From NCBI RefSeq assembly GCF_022427965.1, contig NZ_JAKTTI010000014.1, forward strand, positions 25,898-89,897: a stretch of DNA of 64,000 nt. The letters run 5' to 3'. The notes beneath the pieces are model-generated. The model was given only the letters and a program-made list of their open reading frames with translations. It had not been told where the DNA came from and searched no databases. The translations under genes and the position numbers were made by a program. The stretch is from Fredinandcohnia quinoae (GTDB taxonomy: Bacteria; Bacillota; Bacilli; Bacillales; Bacillaceae_L). This document shows, piece after piece, positions 15,270-24,131 of this stretch. How positions within the stretch are numbered: the first letter of the stretch is position 1; each line of letters starts with the position of its first letter.

Positions 15270-15893
15270 ATGGCAAATGATAAAATAAAAAAACCGTTTT
15301 ATAAAAGATGGTGGTTTTGGCTTATTGTGATTATTATCATTATTGCGTTAGCAACTGGCGGTGGTGATGATGAAAAAGTAGAGCAGAAAAATGATGATGT
15401 AGTTACAGATAATAATAATAATAATGATAATGATAAAACTAAAGAGGAACCTAAAGAAGAAGAAAAAAAGGCATTCGGTATTGGTGAGGAAGTAAAAGTC
15501 GGAGATATGGTTTATACCATAAACAAAAAAACAACTGCCGATCAGGTTGGACCATCCGCTCTCCCTGAAAAGGCAACTGGTAAATTTATCGTTCTTGATG
15601 TAACACTTAAAAACAATGGAAATGAAGCAGTTACTGTTGATTCGAGCTTTTTTAAATTATTGCGCGGTGAAAAAACATATGAGTCAGACTCGATGGCGAG
15701 TATGTCTGCAAACCAAGGGGAGAATGGAACAATTGAAAACAGTTTCTTGCTCCAAGAATTAAATCCTGACTCAGTACTTTCAGGAAGGGTAGTGTTCGAT
15801 GTCGCCCCAGAAGTTGCAGATGCGACTGATTTACAAGTACAAGTTCAAACTGGACTTTTTGGTACTGAAACTGAAGTCATAAATCTCCAATAA
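15270..15893 (+). CDS. Membrane-anchored DUF4352-type protein
   Basis: A 207-residue protein starting MANDKIKKPFYKRWWFWLIV. One N-terminal transmembrane helix (about 14-32) is followed by an Asn/Asp/Glu/Lys-rich linker (about 35-70) and an extracellular beta-sandwich (about 72-207) with the pattern GKFIVLDVTLKNNGNEAVTV typical of DUF4352/telokin-like domains. The ATG at 15270 is seven bases after GGGGGG; the frame is open five codons further. No lipobox cysteine, so it is anchored by the helix. Function unknown; a terminator follows. Confidence 0.75.
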   Translation: MANDKIKKPFYKRWWFWLIVIIIIIALATGGGDDEKVEQKNDDVVTDNNNNNDNDKTKEEPKEEEKKAFGIGEEVKVGDMVYTINKKTTADQVGPSALPEKATGKFIVLDVTLKNNGNEAVTVDSSFFKLLRGEKTYESDSMASMSANQGENGTIENSFLLQELNPDSVLSGRVVFDVAPEVADATDLQVQVQTGLFGTETEVINLQ

Positions 15894-15900
15894 AGTATTA

Positions 15901-15943
15901 AAAAAACCAATATCCCCGTATATAATGGGGATATTGGTTTTTT
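15901..15943 (+). terminator. Strong Rho-independent terminator
   Basis: AAACCAATATCCCC (15904-15917) pairs perfectly with GGGGATATTGGTTT (15927-15940) and runs into six T. It ends the plus-strand pair; the flanking A run would also let it stop minus-strand transcription from the tRNA. Confidence 0.88.
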
Positions 15944-15962
15944 CATTAATCGAATTTATTAA

Positions 15963-16034
15963 CGCCCTCGGCAGGATTTGAACCCACGATAAGAGAACCG
16001 GAATCTCTTGTGCTATCCACTACACTACGAGGGC
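15963..16034 (-). tRNA. tRNA-Arg (anticodon CCG)
   Basis: On the minus strand a 72-nt cloverleaf: acceptor GCCCTCG/CGAGGGC with G discriminator, D arm containing GTGTAGTGGATAGCAC, anticodon stem AGAGA/TCTCT around loop TTCCGGT (anticodon at 15999-16001), and T arm GGGTTCAAATCC. No CCA is encoded. It reads CGG. A tRNA-Arg lies at the same place near clpP in B. subtilis. Confidence 0.95.
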
Positions 16035-16059
16035 ATGGTCAAAATTGAATGCATTTATC

Positions 16060-16088
16060 ATTATATGTGAGAAAACTACTGAATGCAA
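16060..16088 (-). promoter_or_regulatory. Sigma-A promoter of tRNA-Arg
   Basis: On the minus strand TTGCAT (-35, 16083-16088), 17-bp spacer and TATAAT (-10, 16060-16065) lie 26 bp before the tRNA 5' end. Confidence 0.7.
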
Positions 16089-16190
16089 GAGCTTATTATG
16101 TTTAAAATCATTAAAAAAGGGTATGATGTTTAGGTGGTAACGTACATAATCATTGCTTAAATATAATATATTTTAAGCAGAGTGTTTTTG

Positions 16191-16220
16191 TTTGACCTTT
16201 ATTGACCTTAATTGTATGAT
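16191..16220 (+). promoter_or_regulatory. clpP promoter overlapped by a CtsR operator
   Basis: TTTGACC at 16191-16197 and ATTGACC at 16201-16207, three bases apart, match the reverse complement of the CtsR heptad repeat (GGTCAAA-N3-GGTCAAA) with one mismatch. The first heptad also supplies a -35 (TTTGAC), 18 bp before a TATGAT -10 at 16215-16220. Class III heat-shock control of clpP is established in Bacillus. Confidence 0.8.
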
Positions 16221-16260
16221 AAATACTAGGTAATCAATTCGTATTAAGGAGGAACATAGA

Positions 16261-16848
16261 ATGAATTTAATCCCTACAGTAATTGAACAAACAAATCGCG
16301 GTGAGCGCGCATACGATATTTACTCACGTCTGTTAAAAGACCGTATTATTATGCTAGGCAGCGCAATTGATGATAACGTAGCAAACTCAATCGTTTCCCA
16401 ATTATTATTTTTAGCAGCTGAAGATCCAGAAAAGGATATTTCTTTATACATTAATAGCCCAGGAGGATCGATCACAGCTGGAATGGCGATTTACGATACG
16501 ATGCAATTCATCAAACCTAAAGTTTCTACAATTTGTATTGGTATGGCTGCATCAATGGGAGCTTTCCTTCTAGCAGCTGGTGAAAAAGGAAAACGATTTG
16601 CTTTACCGAATAGTGAAGTAATGATTCACCAACCACTTGGTGGTGCTCAAGGTCAAGCTACTGAGATTGAAATTGCAGCAAAACGTATTCTTTTCTTACG
16701 TGATAAGCTCAACAAAATTTTGGCTGACCGTACAGGTCAACCATTAGAGGTTATTGAACGCGACACTGATCGTGATAATTTCATGACAGCTGAAAAAGCA
16801 CTTGAATATGGATTAATTGACAAAGTAATGACACCACAAGATAAATAA
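16261..16848 (+). CDS. clpP: ATP-dependent Clp protease proteolytic subunit
   Basis: A 195-residue ClpP peptidase. Catalytic Ser98 (GMAASMGAF), His123 (MIHQPLGG) and Asp172 (RDTDRDNFM) are at canonical places, and the N-terminal [10 protein letters not shown] contributes the axial loops. It forms tetradecamers that degrade proteins with ClpX, ClpC or ClpE. AAGGAGG lies before the ATG. Monocistronic between a CtsR-type promoter and a terminator. Confidence 0.98.
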   Translation: MNLIPTVIEQTNRGERAYDIYSRLLKDRIIMLGSAIDDNVANSIVSQLLFLAAEDPEKDISLYINSPGGSITAGMAIYDTMQFIKPKVSTICIGMAASMGAFLLAAGEKGKRFALPNSEVMIHQPLGGAQGQATEIEIAAKRILFLRDKLNKILADRTGQPLEVIERDTDRDNFMTAEKALEYGLIDKVMTPQDK

Positions 16849-16851
16849 AAT

Positions 16852-16888
16852 AATAAAACCTCTCACTTAAATGAGTGAGAGGTTTTTA
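16852..16888. terminator. Bidirectional terminator between clpP and crh
   Basis: ACCTCTCACT (16858-16867) pairs with AGTGAGAGGT (16874-16883), flanked by A residues on the left and T residues on the right, so it serves both convergent genes. Confidence 0.85.
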
Positions 16889-17146
16889 TTATGACTCTTT
16901 TTGGACGAATGTAGCCAGTGCTTCAACTGCTTCCTTTTCATCATGGCCTTCTGCTATTAGGTTAACTAATGAACCTGAACTTAAAGCTAAGCTCATTAAT
17001 CCCATGATGCTCTTTGCATTCACTTTTTTTCCATCCTTCTCTAAAAATATATCCGCTGCAAATCGATTTGCTTCCTGTACAAATAATGCGGCTGGACGTG
17101 CTTGCAATCCGGTTTTCAATACGATTTCAACCTGTTTCTCAACCAT
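16889..17146 (-). CDS. crh: Catabolite repression HPr-like protein Crh
   Basis: An 85-residue HPr paralogue. The active-site His15 of HPr is replaced by Gln15 (KTGLQARPAA) so it cannot phosphorylate sugars in the PTS, while the regulatory Ser46 (NAKSIMGL) is kept. HprK, encoded at 56 kb in this window, phosphorylates Ser46; P-Ser-Crh is then a CcpA corepressor. It lies downstream of whiA on the same strand but 180 bp away, not tightly linked. Confidence 0.96.
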   Translation of the reverse strand: MVEKQVEIVLKTGLQARPAALFVQEANRFAADIFLEKDGKKVNAKSIMGLMSLALSSGSLVNLIAEGHDEKEAVEALATFVQKES

Positions 17147-17204
17147 GTTATTTCCTCCTCAATTGACTTTTTGTTTAAATAATTATGATAGCGCTTTTAA
17201 AGAA

Positions 17205-17326
17205 AACACGCCGATTGGCAAGCCTTTAGGCGAAGACAGAGGCGCTAGTTGCACTTATTCGGATAAGAAAGTTATGCTTCCTTATCCGTTAAAAGATTCG
17301 ATAGTGAGTTGTATAAACTCACACTA
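17205..17326. other. Structured intergenic region between whiA and crh
   Basis: Three inverted repeats follow one another: CGCC...GGCG around 17210-17234, CGGATAAG...CTTATCCG at about 17260-17289, and AGTGAGTT...AACTCACT-like arms at about 17302-17325 directly behind the whiA stop. The last could terminate whiA, although T residues after it are few. The first two resemble a dispersed repeat or a structured crh leader; I cannot decide which. Confidence 0.4.
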
Positions 17327-18268
17327 TTAGTGATTAATTTGACCGGCTCTAATTTTATCGGCGATTTCATCGATTTTTCGCAGGCGATGATTAATTCCCG
17401 ACTTACTTATCTTTCCTGTTGTAACCATTTCTCCTAATTCCTTTAATGTTACATCTTGATAGGCAACCCTTAGTTCAGCTATTTCACGAAGCTTTACTGG
17501 TAAAATACTCAGTCCCACTGTTTCTTCAATGAACCGAATATTCTCCACCTGTCTAATTGAAGCTCCAATCGTTTTATTCAAATTTGCAGTTTCGCAATTT
17601 ACTAACCGATTGACTGAATTTCTCATATCTCGAACAATTCTAACATCTTCAAAACGAAGTAATGCATTATGAGCACCGATTACGTTAAGAAATTCAGTTA
17701 TTTTTTCGGCTTCCTTTAAATATGTGATATGGCCTTTTTTTCGCTCTAACGTTTTCGCATTCAGATCAAATACGTTCATTAATTCACAAAGAGAATCATT
17801 ATGTTCCTTATAGAGTGAAAAAATTTCAAGATGATACGAGGAGGTTTCTGGATTATTAACTGATCCCCCTGCTAGAAATGCCCCACGTAAATAGGAACGC
17901 TTGCAACACTTTTTACTAATCAATTCTGGAGAAATTTCTTGGCGCAGTGAAAATCCTTCAAAAATCTTTAAATCTTCTAATATAGCCTTTGCTTCCTCAA
18001 TTAATCGGACAATATATACATTGTTTTTTTTCAAGCGCATTTTTTTTCGTACTAAAAGCTCTACACCAACATCATAGCCTTTTTTCAATAAAGTATATAT
18101 TCTTCTAGCAATCGCAGCATTTTCCGTTTGGATATCCACAACTATTTTTTGATTAGAGAAGGAAAGTGCGCCATTCATACGAATCAAAGCGGATAGCTCT
18201 GCTTTTGCACAACAATCCTTCACTTGTAAATTCGTTAATTCTTTCTTCGTCTCAGATGCAAATGACAC
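17327..18268 (-). CDS. whiA: WhiA-family DNA-binding protein
   Basis: A 313-residue protein with a degenerate LAGLIDADG homing-endonuclease-like fold in the N-terminal two thirds (for example [24 protein letters not shown] segment near 132-150) and a C-terminal helix-turn-helix ([20 protein letters not shown], then [21 protein letters not shown]). In Firmicutes it influences cell division and chromosome segregation. It closes the yvcI-rapZ-yvcK-whiA operon, 28 bp after yvcK. Confidence 0.95.
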   Translation of the reverse strand: MSFASETKKELTNLQVKDCCAKAELSALIRMNGALSFSNQKIVVDIQTENAAIARRIYTLLKKGYDVGVELLVRKKMRLKKNNVYIVRLIEEAKAILEDLKIFEGFSLRQEISPELISKKCCKRSYLRGAFLAGGSVNNPETSSYHLEIFSLYKEHNDSLCELMNVFDLNAKTLERKKGHITYLKEAEKITEFLNVIGAHNALLRFEDVRIVRDMRNSVNRLVNCETANLNKTIGASIRQVENIRFIEETVGLSILPVKLREIAELRVAYQDVTLKELGEMVTTGKISKSGINHRLRKIDEIADKIRAGQINH

Positions 18269-18296
18269 AATTTCACCCCCGTTTAGAAACTAACAA

Positions 18297-19262
18297 CTAT
18301 TTATCTTGAACAAGTATATCATATAACAAGGATGCAACTTTGTTAGTATCGTGTCTTATTACATTGCCTTCATAAGAAATAATCTTATCATTGATAATTT
18401 TCAGACCTAGTGCAGATAGCTTTTCTGTGTCATAAAAGACAGGCTGAGCAAGCTCTTCTGCATACTTTTCTTGAATATGTTCAGGTATTTCTTCATCATT
18501 GACTAAGATTGTATCGATAAAGCTTTCACCCATATGATCATATAATGCTTTCACATGATCACTAGCAGTAAAATTCAATGTCTCCCCTGCTTGAGTCATC
18601 ACATTACAGATATAGATTTTCTTCGCTTTTGCACGAAGAACCTCTTCACCAATTTTAGGTACAAGGAGATTTGGTAAAATACTTGTAAACAAGCTACCTG
18701 GCCCAATGATGATCATATCTGCTTCACGTATTGTGGTTAGCGTTTCGTTTAATGGTTCTATATGATCAGGTGTTAAAAATACACGTTTTATTTTTTTACC
18801 TGAATATGGAATTTTAGATTCACCAGTAATGACTGTTCCGTCTTCCATTTCTGCATGTAAAATAACACTTCGATTAGAAGCCGGGAGCACTTTCCCTCTT
18901 ACATTTAACACCTTACTCATTTCACCAATTGCGTGAACAAAATCACCGGTTATTGTTGTCATTGCAGCTAAAATTAAATTCCCAAGTGAATGACCTGACA
19001 AGCCATTTCCACCTGCAAATCGATGCTGAAATAAATCTTCTATTAAAGGCTCTACATCTGATAGAGCAGCTAACACATTTCGTATATCTCCTGGTGGTGG
19101 AATATCCATCTCATCCCGCAGACGTCCAGAGCTACCTCCATCGTCTGCTACTGTTACAATCGCAGTAATATCAACTGGTTGATATTTCAATCCTCGCAAA
19201 AGCACTGAGAGCCCTGTGCCTCCACCAATGATGACAATCTTAGGTTGTGTTGGATTGGTCAT
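18297..19262 (-). CDS. yvcK: Gluconeogenesis/cell-envelope factor YvcK (GlmR)
   Basis: A 321-residue CofD-like protein. The nucleotide-binding start [15 protein letters not shown] and the [17 protein letters not shown] segment are the family hallmarks. In B. subtilis it is needed for growth on gluconeogenic carbon, binds UDP-GlcNAc and stimulates GlmS. Its ATG overlaps the rapZ stop by 4 nt. That function fits a cell that lives on polyamines or GABA as carbon source. Confidence 0.95.
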   Translation of the reverse strand: MTNPTQPKIVIIGGGTGLSVLLRGLKYQPVDITAIVTVADDGGSSGRLRDEMDIPPPGDIRNVLAALSDVEPLIEDLFQHRFAGGNGLSGHSLGNLILAAMTTITGDFVHAIGEMSKVLNVRGKVLPASNRSVILHAEMEDGTVITGESKIPYSGKKIKRVFLTPDHIEPLNETLTTIREADMIIIGPGSLFTSILPNLLVPKIGEEVLRAKAKKIYICNVMTQAGETLNFTASDHVKALYDHMGESFIDTILVNDEEIPEHIQEKYAEELAQPVFYDTEKLSALGLKIINDKIISYEGNVIRHDTNKVASLLYDILVQDK

Positions 19263-20152
19263 TTACTTCTTTCCTTTCTCCTCTCGATATCACGGTGGGA
19301 TACATGTGTCTCATATTCTTTTTCGAAATAATGTGCGAAGTATTCAGCAAGTGTTACTGAACGATGCTGACCACCAGTACAACCAATTGCAATTACGAGT
19401 TGGCTCTTCCCTTCTCGCTTGTATTGTGGAAGCATAAAAGAGAGGAGGTCAGTTACTTTTTCAATAAACTTCTGTGTCTCAGTCCATTTTAATACATATG
19501 ATGATACATCTTCATCTAACCCTGTTTTTGGTCTCATCGTATCGATATAATGCGGGTTTGGAAGAAAGCGTACATCAAAAACTAAATCTGCATCAATCGG
19601 TAGCCCATATTTAAATCCAAATGACATAACATTTACGGAAAAAGTCGGTCTCGATTGAGAAGAGAATTGTTTTAATATTTTCTCGCGAAGCTCACGTGGC
19701 TTTAAATCTGATGTATCATAAATATACTGTGCTCTTCCTTTTAACTCATCTAATATTTCTCTTTCATTTTTTATTCCCTCAAGCGGTGAGCCTGTCGGAG
19801 CTAAAGGATGTGAACGTCTTGTTTCCTTATATCTTGTAACGAGAGTCGTATCTTTAGCGTCAAGGAACAAAATTTGTGGTGAAATCCAAGATTTCTCAGA
19901 CAAATCATCCAGAGCTTCAAATAAGCTTTCAAAAAACTCACGACCTCGTAAATCCATCACAAGCGCTACCTTATTCATCTTTCCTCCGGATTCTTTCATT
20001 AGTTCCAAAAACTTAGGAAGTAAAGTTGGAGGTAAATTATCTACACAGAAAAAACCTAAATCCTCAAAACTCTGGATCGCGACTGTTTTCCCTGCCCCTG
20101 ACATACCTGTTATAATCACTAATTGAATTTCACTCGTGGAACCTATACTCAT
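19259..20152 (-). CDS. rapZ: RNase adapter protein RapZ/YvcJ
   Basis: A 297-residue P-loop protein. Walker A GMSGAGKT is at 16-23; the C-terminal domain keeps [17 protein letters not shown], the conserved ligand-binding region. B. subtilis YvcJ hydrolyses nucleotides and affects competence; the E. coli homologue controls GlmZ sRNA and binds GlcN6P. It overlaps yvcK by 4 nt and follows yvcI by 12 bp. Confidence 0.95.
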   Translation of the reverse strand: MSIGSTSEIQLVIITGMSGAGKTVAIQSFEDLGFFCVDNLPPTLLPKFLELMKESGGKMNKVALVMDLRGREFFESLFEALDDLSEKSWISPQILFLDAKDTTLVTRYKETRRSHPLAPTGSPLEGIKNEREILDELKGRAQYIYDTSDLKPRELREKILKQFSSQSRPTFSVNVMSFGFKYGLPIDADLVFDVRFLPNPHYIDTMRPKTGLDEDVSSYVLKWTETQKFIEKVTDLLSFMLPQYKREGKSQLVIAIGCTGGQHRSVTLAEYFAHYFEKEYETHVSHRDIERRKERSK

Positions 20153-20164
20153 CTATTGACCTCC

Positions 20165-20623
20165 TCAACTCGGATCTAAGCGATACGCTAATAATTCAAA
20201 ATTGGGTGTATATGTAAATGTACCATAGATAACCCCAGACCCTTTTAGCACATAGTCTAAAATATGATAGTCGCCAGGAGCCATTGGTAAAGACGCAACT
20301 TCATGCTGTTCATGCCAAGTGAGGATTCCTTCTTCACATTCATCTACATTCTCACCTTCGAATTCGGTTGCTAGAAAGGTGAACATCATCCATTCAGACG
20401 TAACTTTATCGCCTTCTTTAATATTTATCGTAAATATCCCTTTTATGTTAGGATTTTTTAAATAAATGCCCGTTTCTTCACGGTATTCGCGGATGCATGC
20501 TTCTCTTATTGATTCACCGGTCTCCATCTTTCCACCAGGTGCCACCCACCAACCTCGGCGTGGTTTTTGCAATAATAAAACCTTGTTATCCTTAAGCAAG
20601 ACGCAGTTTGAAATTCTCTGCAC
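20165..20623 (-). CDS. yvcI: Nudix hydrolase YvcI
   Basis: A 152-residue Nudix protein, probably cleaving (d)NTPs or nucleotide sugars. The box is complete: GGKMETGESIREACIREYRE followed by ETGI, matching G-x5-E-x7-REUxEExGU. The start is GTG at 20623 with GAGGTGA seven bases upstream. First gene of the yvcI-rapZ-yvcK-whiA operon. In B. subtilis trxB is its upstream neighbour; here about 20 kb of catabolic genes come between. Confidence 0.9.
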   Translation of the reverse strand: MQRISNCVLLKDNKVLLLQKPRRGWWVAPGGKMETGESIREACIREYREETGIYLKNPNIKGIFTINIKEGDKVTSEWMMFTFLATEFEGENVDECEEGILTWHEQHEVASLPMAPGDYHILDYVLKGSGVIYGTFTYTPNFELLAYRLDPS

Positions 20624-20630
20624 GATTACT

Positions 20631-20741
20631 TCACCTCAAGTCTATTCGATCAAAAAGAGAATACCAAAAAGGCATCGGAAATTCAGGTACCTTAATAGCC
20701 TCTTTTTGAATATAATCTAAACCTATTTTGTAAGCATCCAC
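20631..20741 (-). CDS. Possible 36-residue leader ORF before yvcI
   Basis: GTG at 20739-20741 opens 36 codons (MDAYKIGLDYIQKEAIKVPE, then FPMPFWYSLFDRIDLR) ending in the ribosome binding site of yvcI. The composition looks protein-like (aromatic and proline residues, amphipathic), but no Shine-Dalgarno precedes the GTG and the -10 of the likely promoter lies only 9 bp upstream, so it would be nearly leaderless. It could be a coupled small protein or chance. Confidence 0.3.
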   Translation of the reverse strand: MDAYKIGLDYIQKEAIKVPEFPMPFWYSLFDRIDLR

Positions 20742-20750
20742 ATTTATATT

Positions 20751-20779
20751 ATTATACTATTTCTTACAGATAGTCACAA
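20751..20779 (-). promoter_or_regulatory. Sigma-A promoter for the yvcI-whiA operon
   Basis: On the minus strand TTGTGA (-35, 20774-20779), 17-bp spacer, TATAAT (-10, 20751-20756). The transcript leader would include a 10-bp inverted repeat (TCAAAAAGAG near 20649 and CTCTTTTTGA near 20700). The rest of 20780-21041 holds only the terminator listed next. Confidence 0.6.
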
Positions 20780-20830
20780 CGAACAAGATTTGTATTATTT
20801 ATTATGTATTGTCTAAATCATTAAAAGCTA

Positions 20831-20862
20831 AAAAAAGGGGGCACAGGAATGGTCCTGTGCCC
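20831..20862 (-). terminator. Terminator of the gabT-gabD unit
   Basis: GGGCACAGGA (20839-20848) and TCCTGTGCCC (20853-20862) form a perfect 10-bp stem with loop ATGG; on the minus strand it runs into T residues. It marks the left edge of the accessory catabolic block. Confidence 0.85.
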
Positions 20863-21041
20863 AAACAAAATCTATTTTATAAAAGGGGGTCAATTACTAC
20901 TTTCATAATACTAGAAAAATATTTCATCCGTGTTACAGGAGAGTTAAAAGCAAATTACGAATACATTTATAAACTTTACATGATTGTCACAATAGCTATG
21001 TGAAAAGTCTGTAGTGAAAAAGAAATACTTTAATACAGTCT

Positions 21042-22472
21042 TTAAAAAGCGATTGAAATGTACTTCACCTCAACATATTCATCAATTCCGTAATGACCAC
21101 CCTCACGACCAAGGCCACTTTCTTTAAAGCCGCCGAATGGGGCCTGGGCAACCGACGGAAGTCCATCATTGAGTCCGACGATTCCATATTCCAGTTGTTC
21201 ACTTATTCGGATTGCACGACCAATATTTTCAGTGAATACATAAGCAGCTAATCCGTATTGTGAATGATTTGCACGTTCGATGACTTCTTCCTCTGTTTTG
21301 AATGTCGTAACAGGTGCAAGTGGTCCAAACGTTTCCTCATGCATACACATCATTTCATCTGTTACACTCGAAATGATTGTTGGTTCAAAATAATATCCTC
21401 CACCAGTTGATGTACGTTTCCCCCCTTGGATCAGTTTTGCACCTTTGTCTAAAGCATCATTTACATGTTCTTCTACTTTTTCAAGAGCATTCTCATCGAT
21501 AAGTGGCCCCACATCAATACCTTCCTCTATGCCATTGCCTACTTTTAAATTGTTCACGGCACTTTGAAACTTTTCATTGAACTGGTCAACAATGGATTCA
21601 TGAACATAAATTCGGTTTGTACAAATACAAGTTTGACCCGCATTTCTGAATTTCGAACCAATTACCCCTTCGATCGCTTTATCAAGGTCAGCATCATCCA
21701 TTACGATAAATGGCGCATGGCCTCCAAGTTCAAGGGAAATCTTCTTAACGGTATCTGCAGCACCCTTCATTAATAATTTGCCAATCTCTGTTGACCCTGT
21801 AAATGTAATTTTGCGAACTCGTGGATCTTCAAGCCAAGCATCCCCTATTGCACGGGCATTCCCCGTGACTACATTAATGACCCCATCGGGAATTCCCGCT
21901 TCGCCTGCAAGCTCAGCTAATCTAAGTGCTGTTAATGGTGTTTGTGAAGCTGGTTTAACAACTGCAGTACATCCGGCAGCAAGTGCCGGCCCTACTTTTC
22001 TAGTGATCATTGCAGCCGGAAAATTCCAAGGTGTAATCGCAGCAATCACTCCAACTGGTTGTTTTTGAACAAGTATTCTTTTATTTGGATGTGAGGCTGG
22101 GATTGTTTCTCCATAGATGCGCTTTCCTTCCTCCGCATACCATGAAATAAAGCTATTCGCATAATTGATTTCCCCAATTGCTTCTTTTAGTGGTTTCCCT
22201 TGTTCCTCAGTCATGATTCGTCCGAGCTCTTCCTTATGTTCATCAATAAGTTGAAACCATTTCATAAGGTATAGGCTACGTTCATTTGCGGTTTTTGAAG
22301 ACCAGGCTTTGAACGCCGCATGAGCAGCATCGACTGCTTTTTTCGCCTCTGATGCACCACCTTTCGGCACGGATGCGATTACCTTATTCGTCGCTGGATT
22401 GATGACCTCAATCATTTCTTTTGAGTCACTTTCTACATGTAGTCCGTTAATATACATTAAATGTGTTGGCAT
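21042..22472 (-). CDS. gabD: Succinate-semialdehyde dehydrogenase (GabD-type), copy 1
   Basis: A 476-residue aldehyde dehydrogenase that oxidises succinate semialdehyde to succinate. TPWNFPAAMITRKVGPALAA (cofactor and substrate pocket), FTGSTEIGK, the general base in LELGGHAPF and the nucleophile in GQTCICTNRIYV are intact and typical of GabD. AGGAGG lies upstream of the ATG, 11 bases away; MYINGL six codons in is an alternative start. It follows gabT by 198 bp that hold 20-bp repeats, and a terminator follows. A paralogue lies at 34.1-35.5 kb. Confidence 0.92.
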   Translation of the reverse strand: MPTHLMYINGLHVESDSKEMIEVINPATNKVIASVPKGGASEAKKAVDAAHAAFKAWSSKTANERSLYLMKWFQLIDEHKEELGRIMTEEQGKPLKEAIGEINYANSFISWYAEEGKRIYGETIPASHPNKRILVQKQPVGVIAAITPWNFPAAMITRKVGPALAAGCTAVVKPASQTPLTALRLAELAGEAGIPDGVINVVTGNARAIGDAWLEDPRVRKITFTGSTEIGKLLMKGAADTVKKISLELGGHAPFIVMDDADLDKAIEGVIGSKFRNAGQTCICTNRIYVHESIVDQFNEKFQSAVNNLKVGNGIEEGIDVGPLIDENALEKVEEHVNDALDKGAKLIQGGKRTSTGGGYYFEPTIISSVTDEMMCMHEETFGPLAPVTTFKTEEEVIERANHSQYGLAAYVFTENIGRAIRISEQLEYGIVGLNDGLPSVAQAPFGGFKESGLGREGGHYGIDEYVEVKYISIAF

Positions 22473-22510
22473 TATGATAATAACCTCCTCATATTGACTT
22501 CGTAATTGGT

Positions 22511-22650
22511 TAAATGCACGTTAATCTGATTAAATGCACAATTCAATTGATAATTGCATGTTAATCCGGATTTATGCACGTTAAAATAATGATTTGCACG
22601 ATAAACGGGTTATTTGCTCGATAGCACGATTAAATGCATGTTAGCTTCAG
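22511..22650. repeat. Degenerate 20-bp tandem repeat between gabT and gabD
   Basis: Units start every 20 bp at 22511, 22531, 22551, 22571, 22591, 22611 and 22631. Each follows the pattern T(A/T)(A/T)(A/T)TGCA(C/T)G then a TTAATC-like half (for example TAAATGCACGTTAATCTGAT). The copies differ in several bases, so the array is old or under weak constraint. It occupies most of the gap between two co-directional genes. Confidence 0.75.
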
Positions 22651-22670
22651 AAACCAAATAACCACACCTG

Positions 22671-24020
22671 TTAATTTCGCGTAACACTAGTCACGGTCCC
22701 GATTGATTGCTCCAAAATTGCCAATCCTTCCTCAAGCTGTTCATCCGTAATCACCAATGGCATTAATAGTCGAAGCACATTTCCATATACACCCGCACTA
22801 AGTAGGAGAAGTCCCCTACGATTCGCCTCTTTAATAATATCATTTGTTAGCCCTTTTGCTGGTTCCTTTGATTCGCGATCAGTAACTATTTCCATTGCAC
22901 ACATTGCACCAAGACCACGTATTTCTCCGATACACTCAAATTTATCATATAGTTCCACAAATTTTTTCATGACAACTTTACCAATTTCTTCGGCACGATC
23001 ATTTAAATTTTCTTCTTTTATAATATCAAGAACAGCTAGAGCTGCTCGACACCCTAGCGGACTTCCGCTATAAGTACCTCCAAGTTCACCCGGCTCTGCA
23101 ACATCCATGACATCACTTCGACCAATTACACCACTTATCGGCATTCCAGCACCTAATGATTTTGAAACAGTTATTAAATCTGGAATAATCTCAAAATGAT
23201 CAACTGCAAAATAACGACCAGTTCTAGCAAACCCCGTTTGGATCTCATCAGCAACAAACAGGATGCCATGCTCTTTACAAATTTGATAGACTCCTTGAAC
23301 AAAACGCTTCCCAGGGATGATGAATCCTCCTTCCCCTTGAACTGGTTCCATGACGACAGCTGCAATTGTTTCAGGAGCCACCTCTGTAATTAGAAAGTTT
23401 CTGAACTCCTCGAGCACATACTCCTCATACTGTTCGACCGATAATCCTACAGGCCTACGATAATTGTACGGATATGGTGCTTTATAGATTTCAGGGGCAA
23501 ATGGTCCAAACTCATATTTATATGGCTTGACCTTACTTGTCATTGTCATCGTAAGTAATGTTCGACCATGGAACCCTTTCGAAAAAGAGATAACCCCTTG
23601 TCGCTTCGTATATTTACGGGCGATTTTCACCGCATTTTCAACTGCTTCTGCTCCACTATTTTGGAGAAGTACTTTTTTAGAATGGTCTCCAGGTGCTAGC
23701 TCTGCTAGTTTTTCGGCTAATTCAATATATGATTCATACATCATAATATTAAAACCAGTATGGATGAACTGATCTACTTGTTCATGCAATGCTTTTTTTA
23801 CCTTTGGATGACAATGGCCAACATTAATCGTGCCGATTGCTCCAACAAAATCGATAAAGCGATTCCCATCTACATCTGTTACGAGTGCTCCCTCAGCTGC
23901 TTGAACAAATGCTGGTATCCCGTAACTAACTCCTTTTGGTACAATTTGATGTCTTCTTTCTAATAGATTCTTTGATTTTTCTCCTGGCAAACTTGTCTTA
24001 ATTGATGCATACCCCATCAT
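22671..24020 (-). CDS. gabT: 4-aminobutyrate aminotransferase
   Basis: A 449-residue class III PLP aminotransferase that converts GABA and 2-oxoglutarate to succinate semialdehyde and glutamate. FVGAIGTINVGHCHPKV, NSGAEAVENAVKIAR (PLP phosphate), EPVQGEGGF, ADEIQTGFARTG (Asp on the pyridine nitrogen) and TVSKSLGAGMP (Schiff-base Lys) are the family motifs. The ATG at 24020 lies seven bases after GGGGGG. A sigma-54 promoter lies 37 nt upstream; gabD follows. Confidence 0.94.
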   Translation of the reverse strand: MMGYASIKTSLPGEKSKNLLERRHQIVPKGVSYGIPAFVQAAEGALVTDVDGNRFIDFVGAIGTINVGHCHPKVKKALHEQVDQFIHTGFNIMMYESYIELAEKLAELAPGDHSKKVLLQNSGAEAVENAVKIARKYTKRQGVISFSKGFHGRTLLTMTMTSKVKPYKYEFGPFAPEIYKAPYPYNYRRPVGLSVEQYEEYVLEEFRNFLITEVAPETIAAVVMEPVQGEGGFIIPGKRFVQGVYQICKEHGILFVADEIQTGFARTGRYFAVDHFEIIPDLITVSKSLGAGMPISGVIGRSDVMDVAEPGELGGTYSGSPLGCRAALAVLDIIKEENLNDRAEEIGKVVMKKFVELYDKFECIGEIRGLGAMCAMEIVTDRESKEPAKGLTNDIIKEANRRGLLLLSAGVYGNVLRLLMPLVITDEQLEEGLAILEQSIGTVTSVTRN

Positions 24021-24056
24021 CACTCATCCCCCCTGTGCTTATGCTTAACATATGTA

Positions 24057-24074
24057 ATGCAATATTTATGCCAA
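24057..24074 (-). promoter_or_regulatory. Sigma-54 promoter of gabT
   Basis: Minus-strand TTGGCATAAATATTGCAT: TGGCAT-N5-TTGCA with the invariant GG and GC 10 bp apart, 37 nt before the start codon. The core is identical to the potD promoter at 32319. Confidence 0.85.
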
Positions 24075-24090
24075 AAGAGGGGGAGAAAGA

Positions 24091-24124
24091 ATAAAAACTA
24101 CCGGTTGTATATACCCAGTAGTTT
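24091..24124 (-). terminator. Terminator of the sigma-54 activator gene
   Basis: AAACTACCGG (24095-24104) pairs with CCAGTAGTTT (24115-24124) apart from one G-T pair, followed by TTTTTATTC on the minus strand. It isolates the activator from the gabT promoter. Confidence 0.7.
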
Positions 24125-24131
24125 CATATTT

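Noticed and set aside
20809..21003. 64-codon plus-strand frame
   Set aside because: Starts at TTG without a ribosome binding site and runs through the gabD terminator hairpin.
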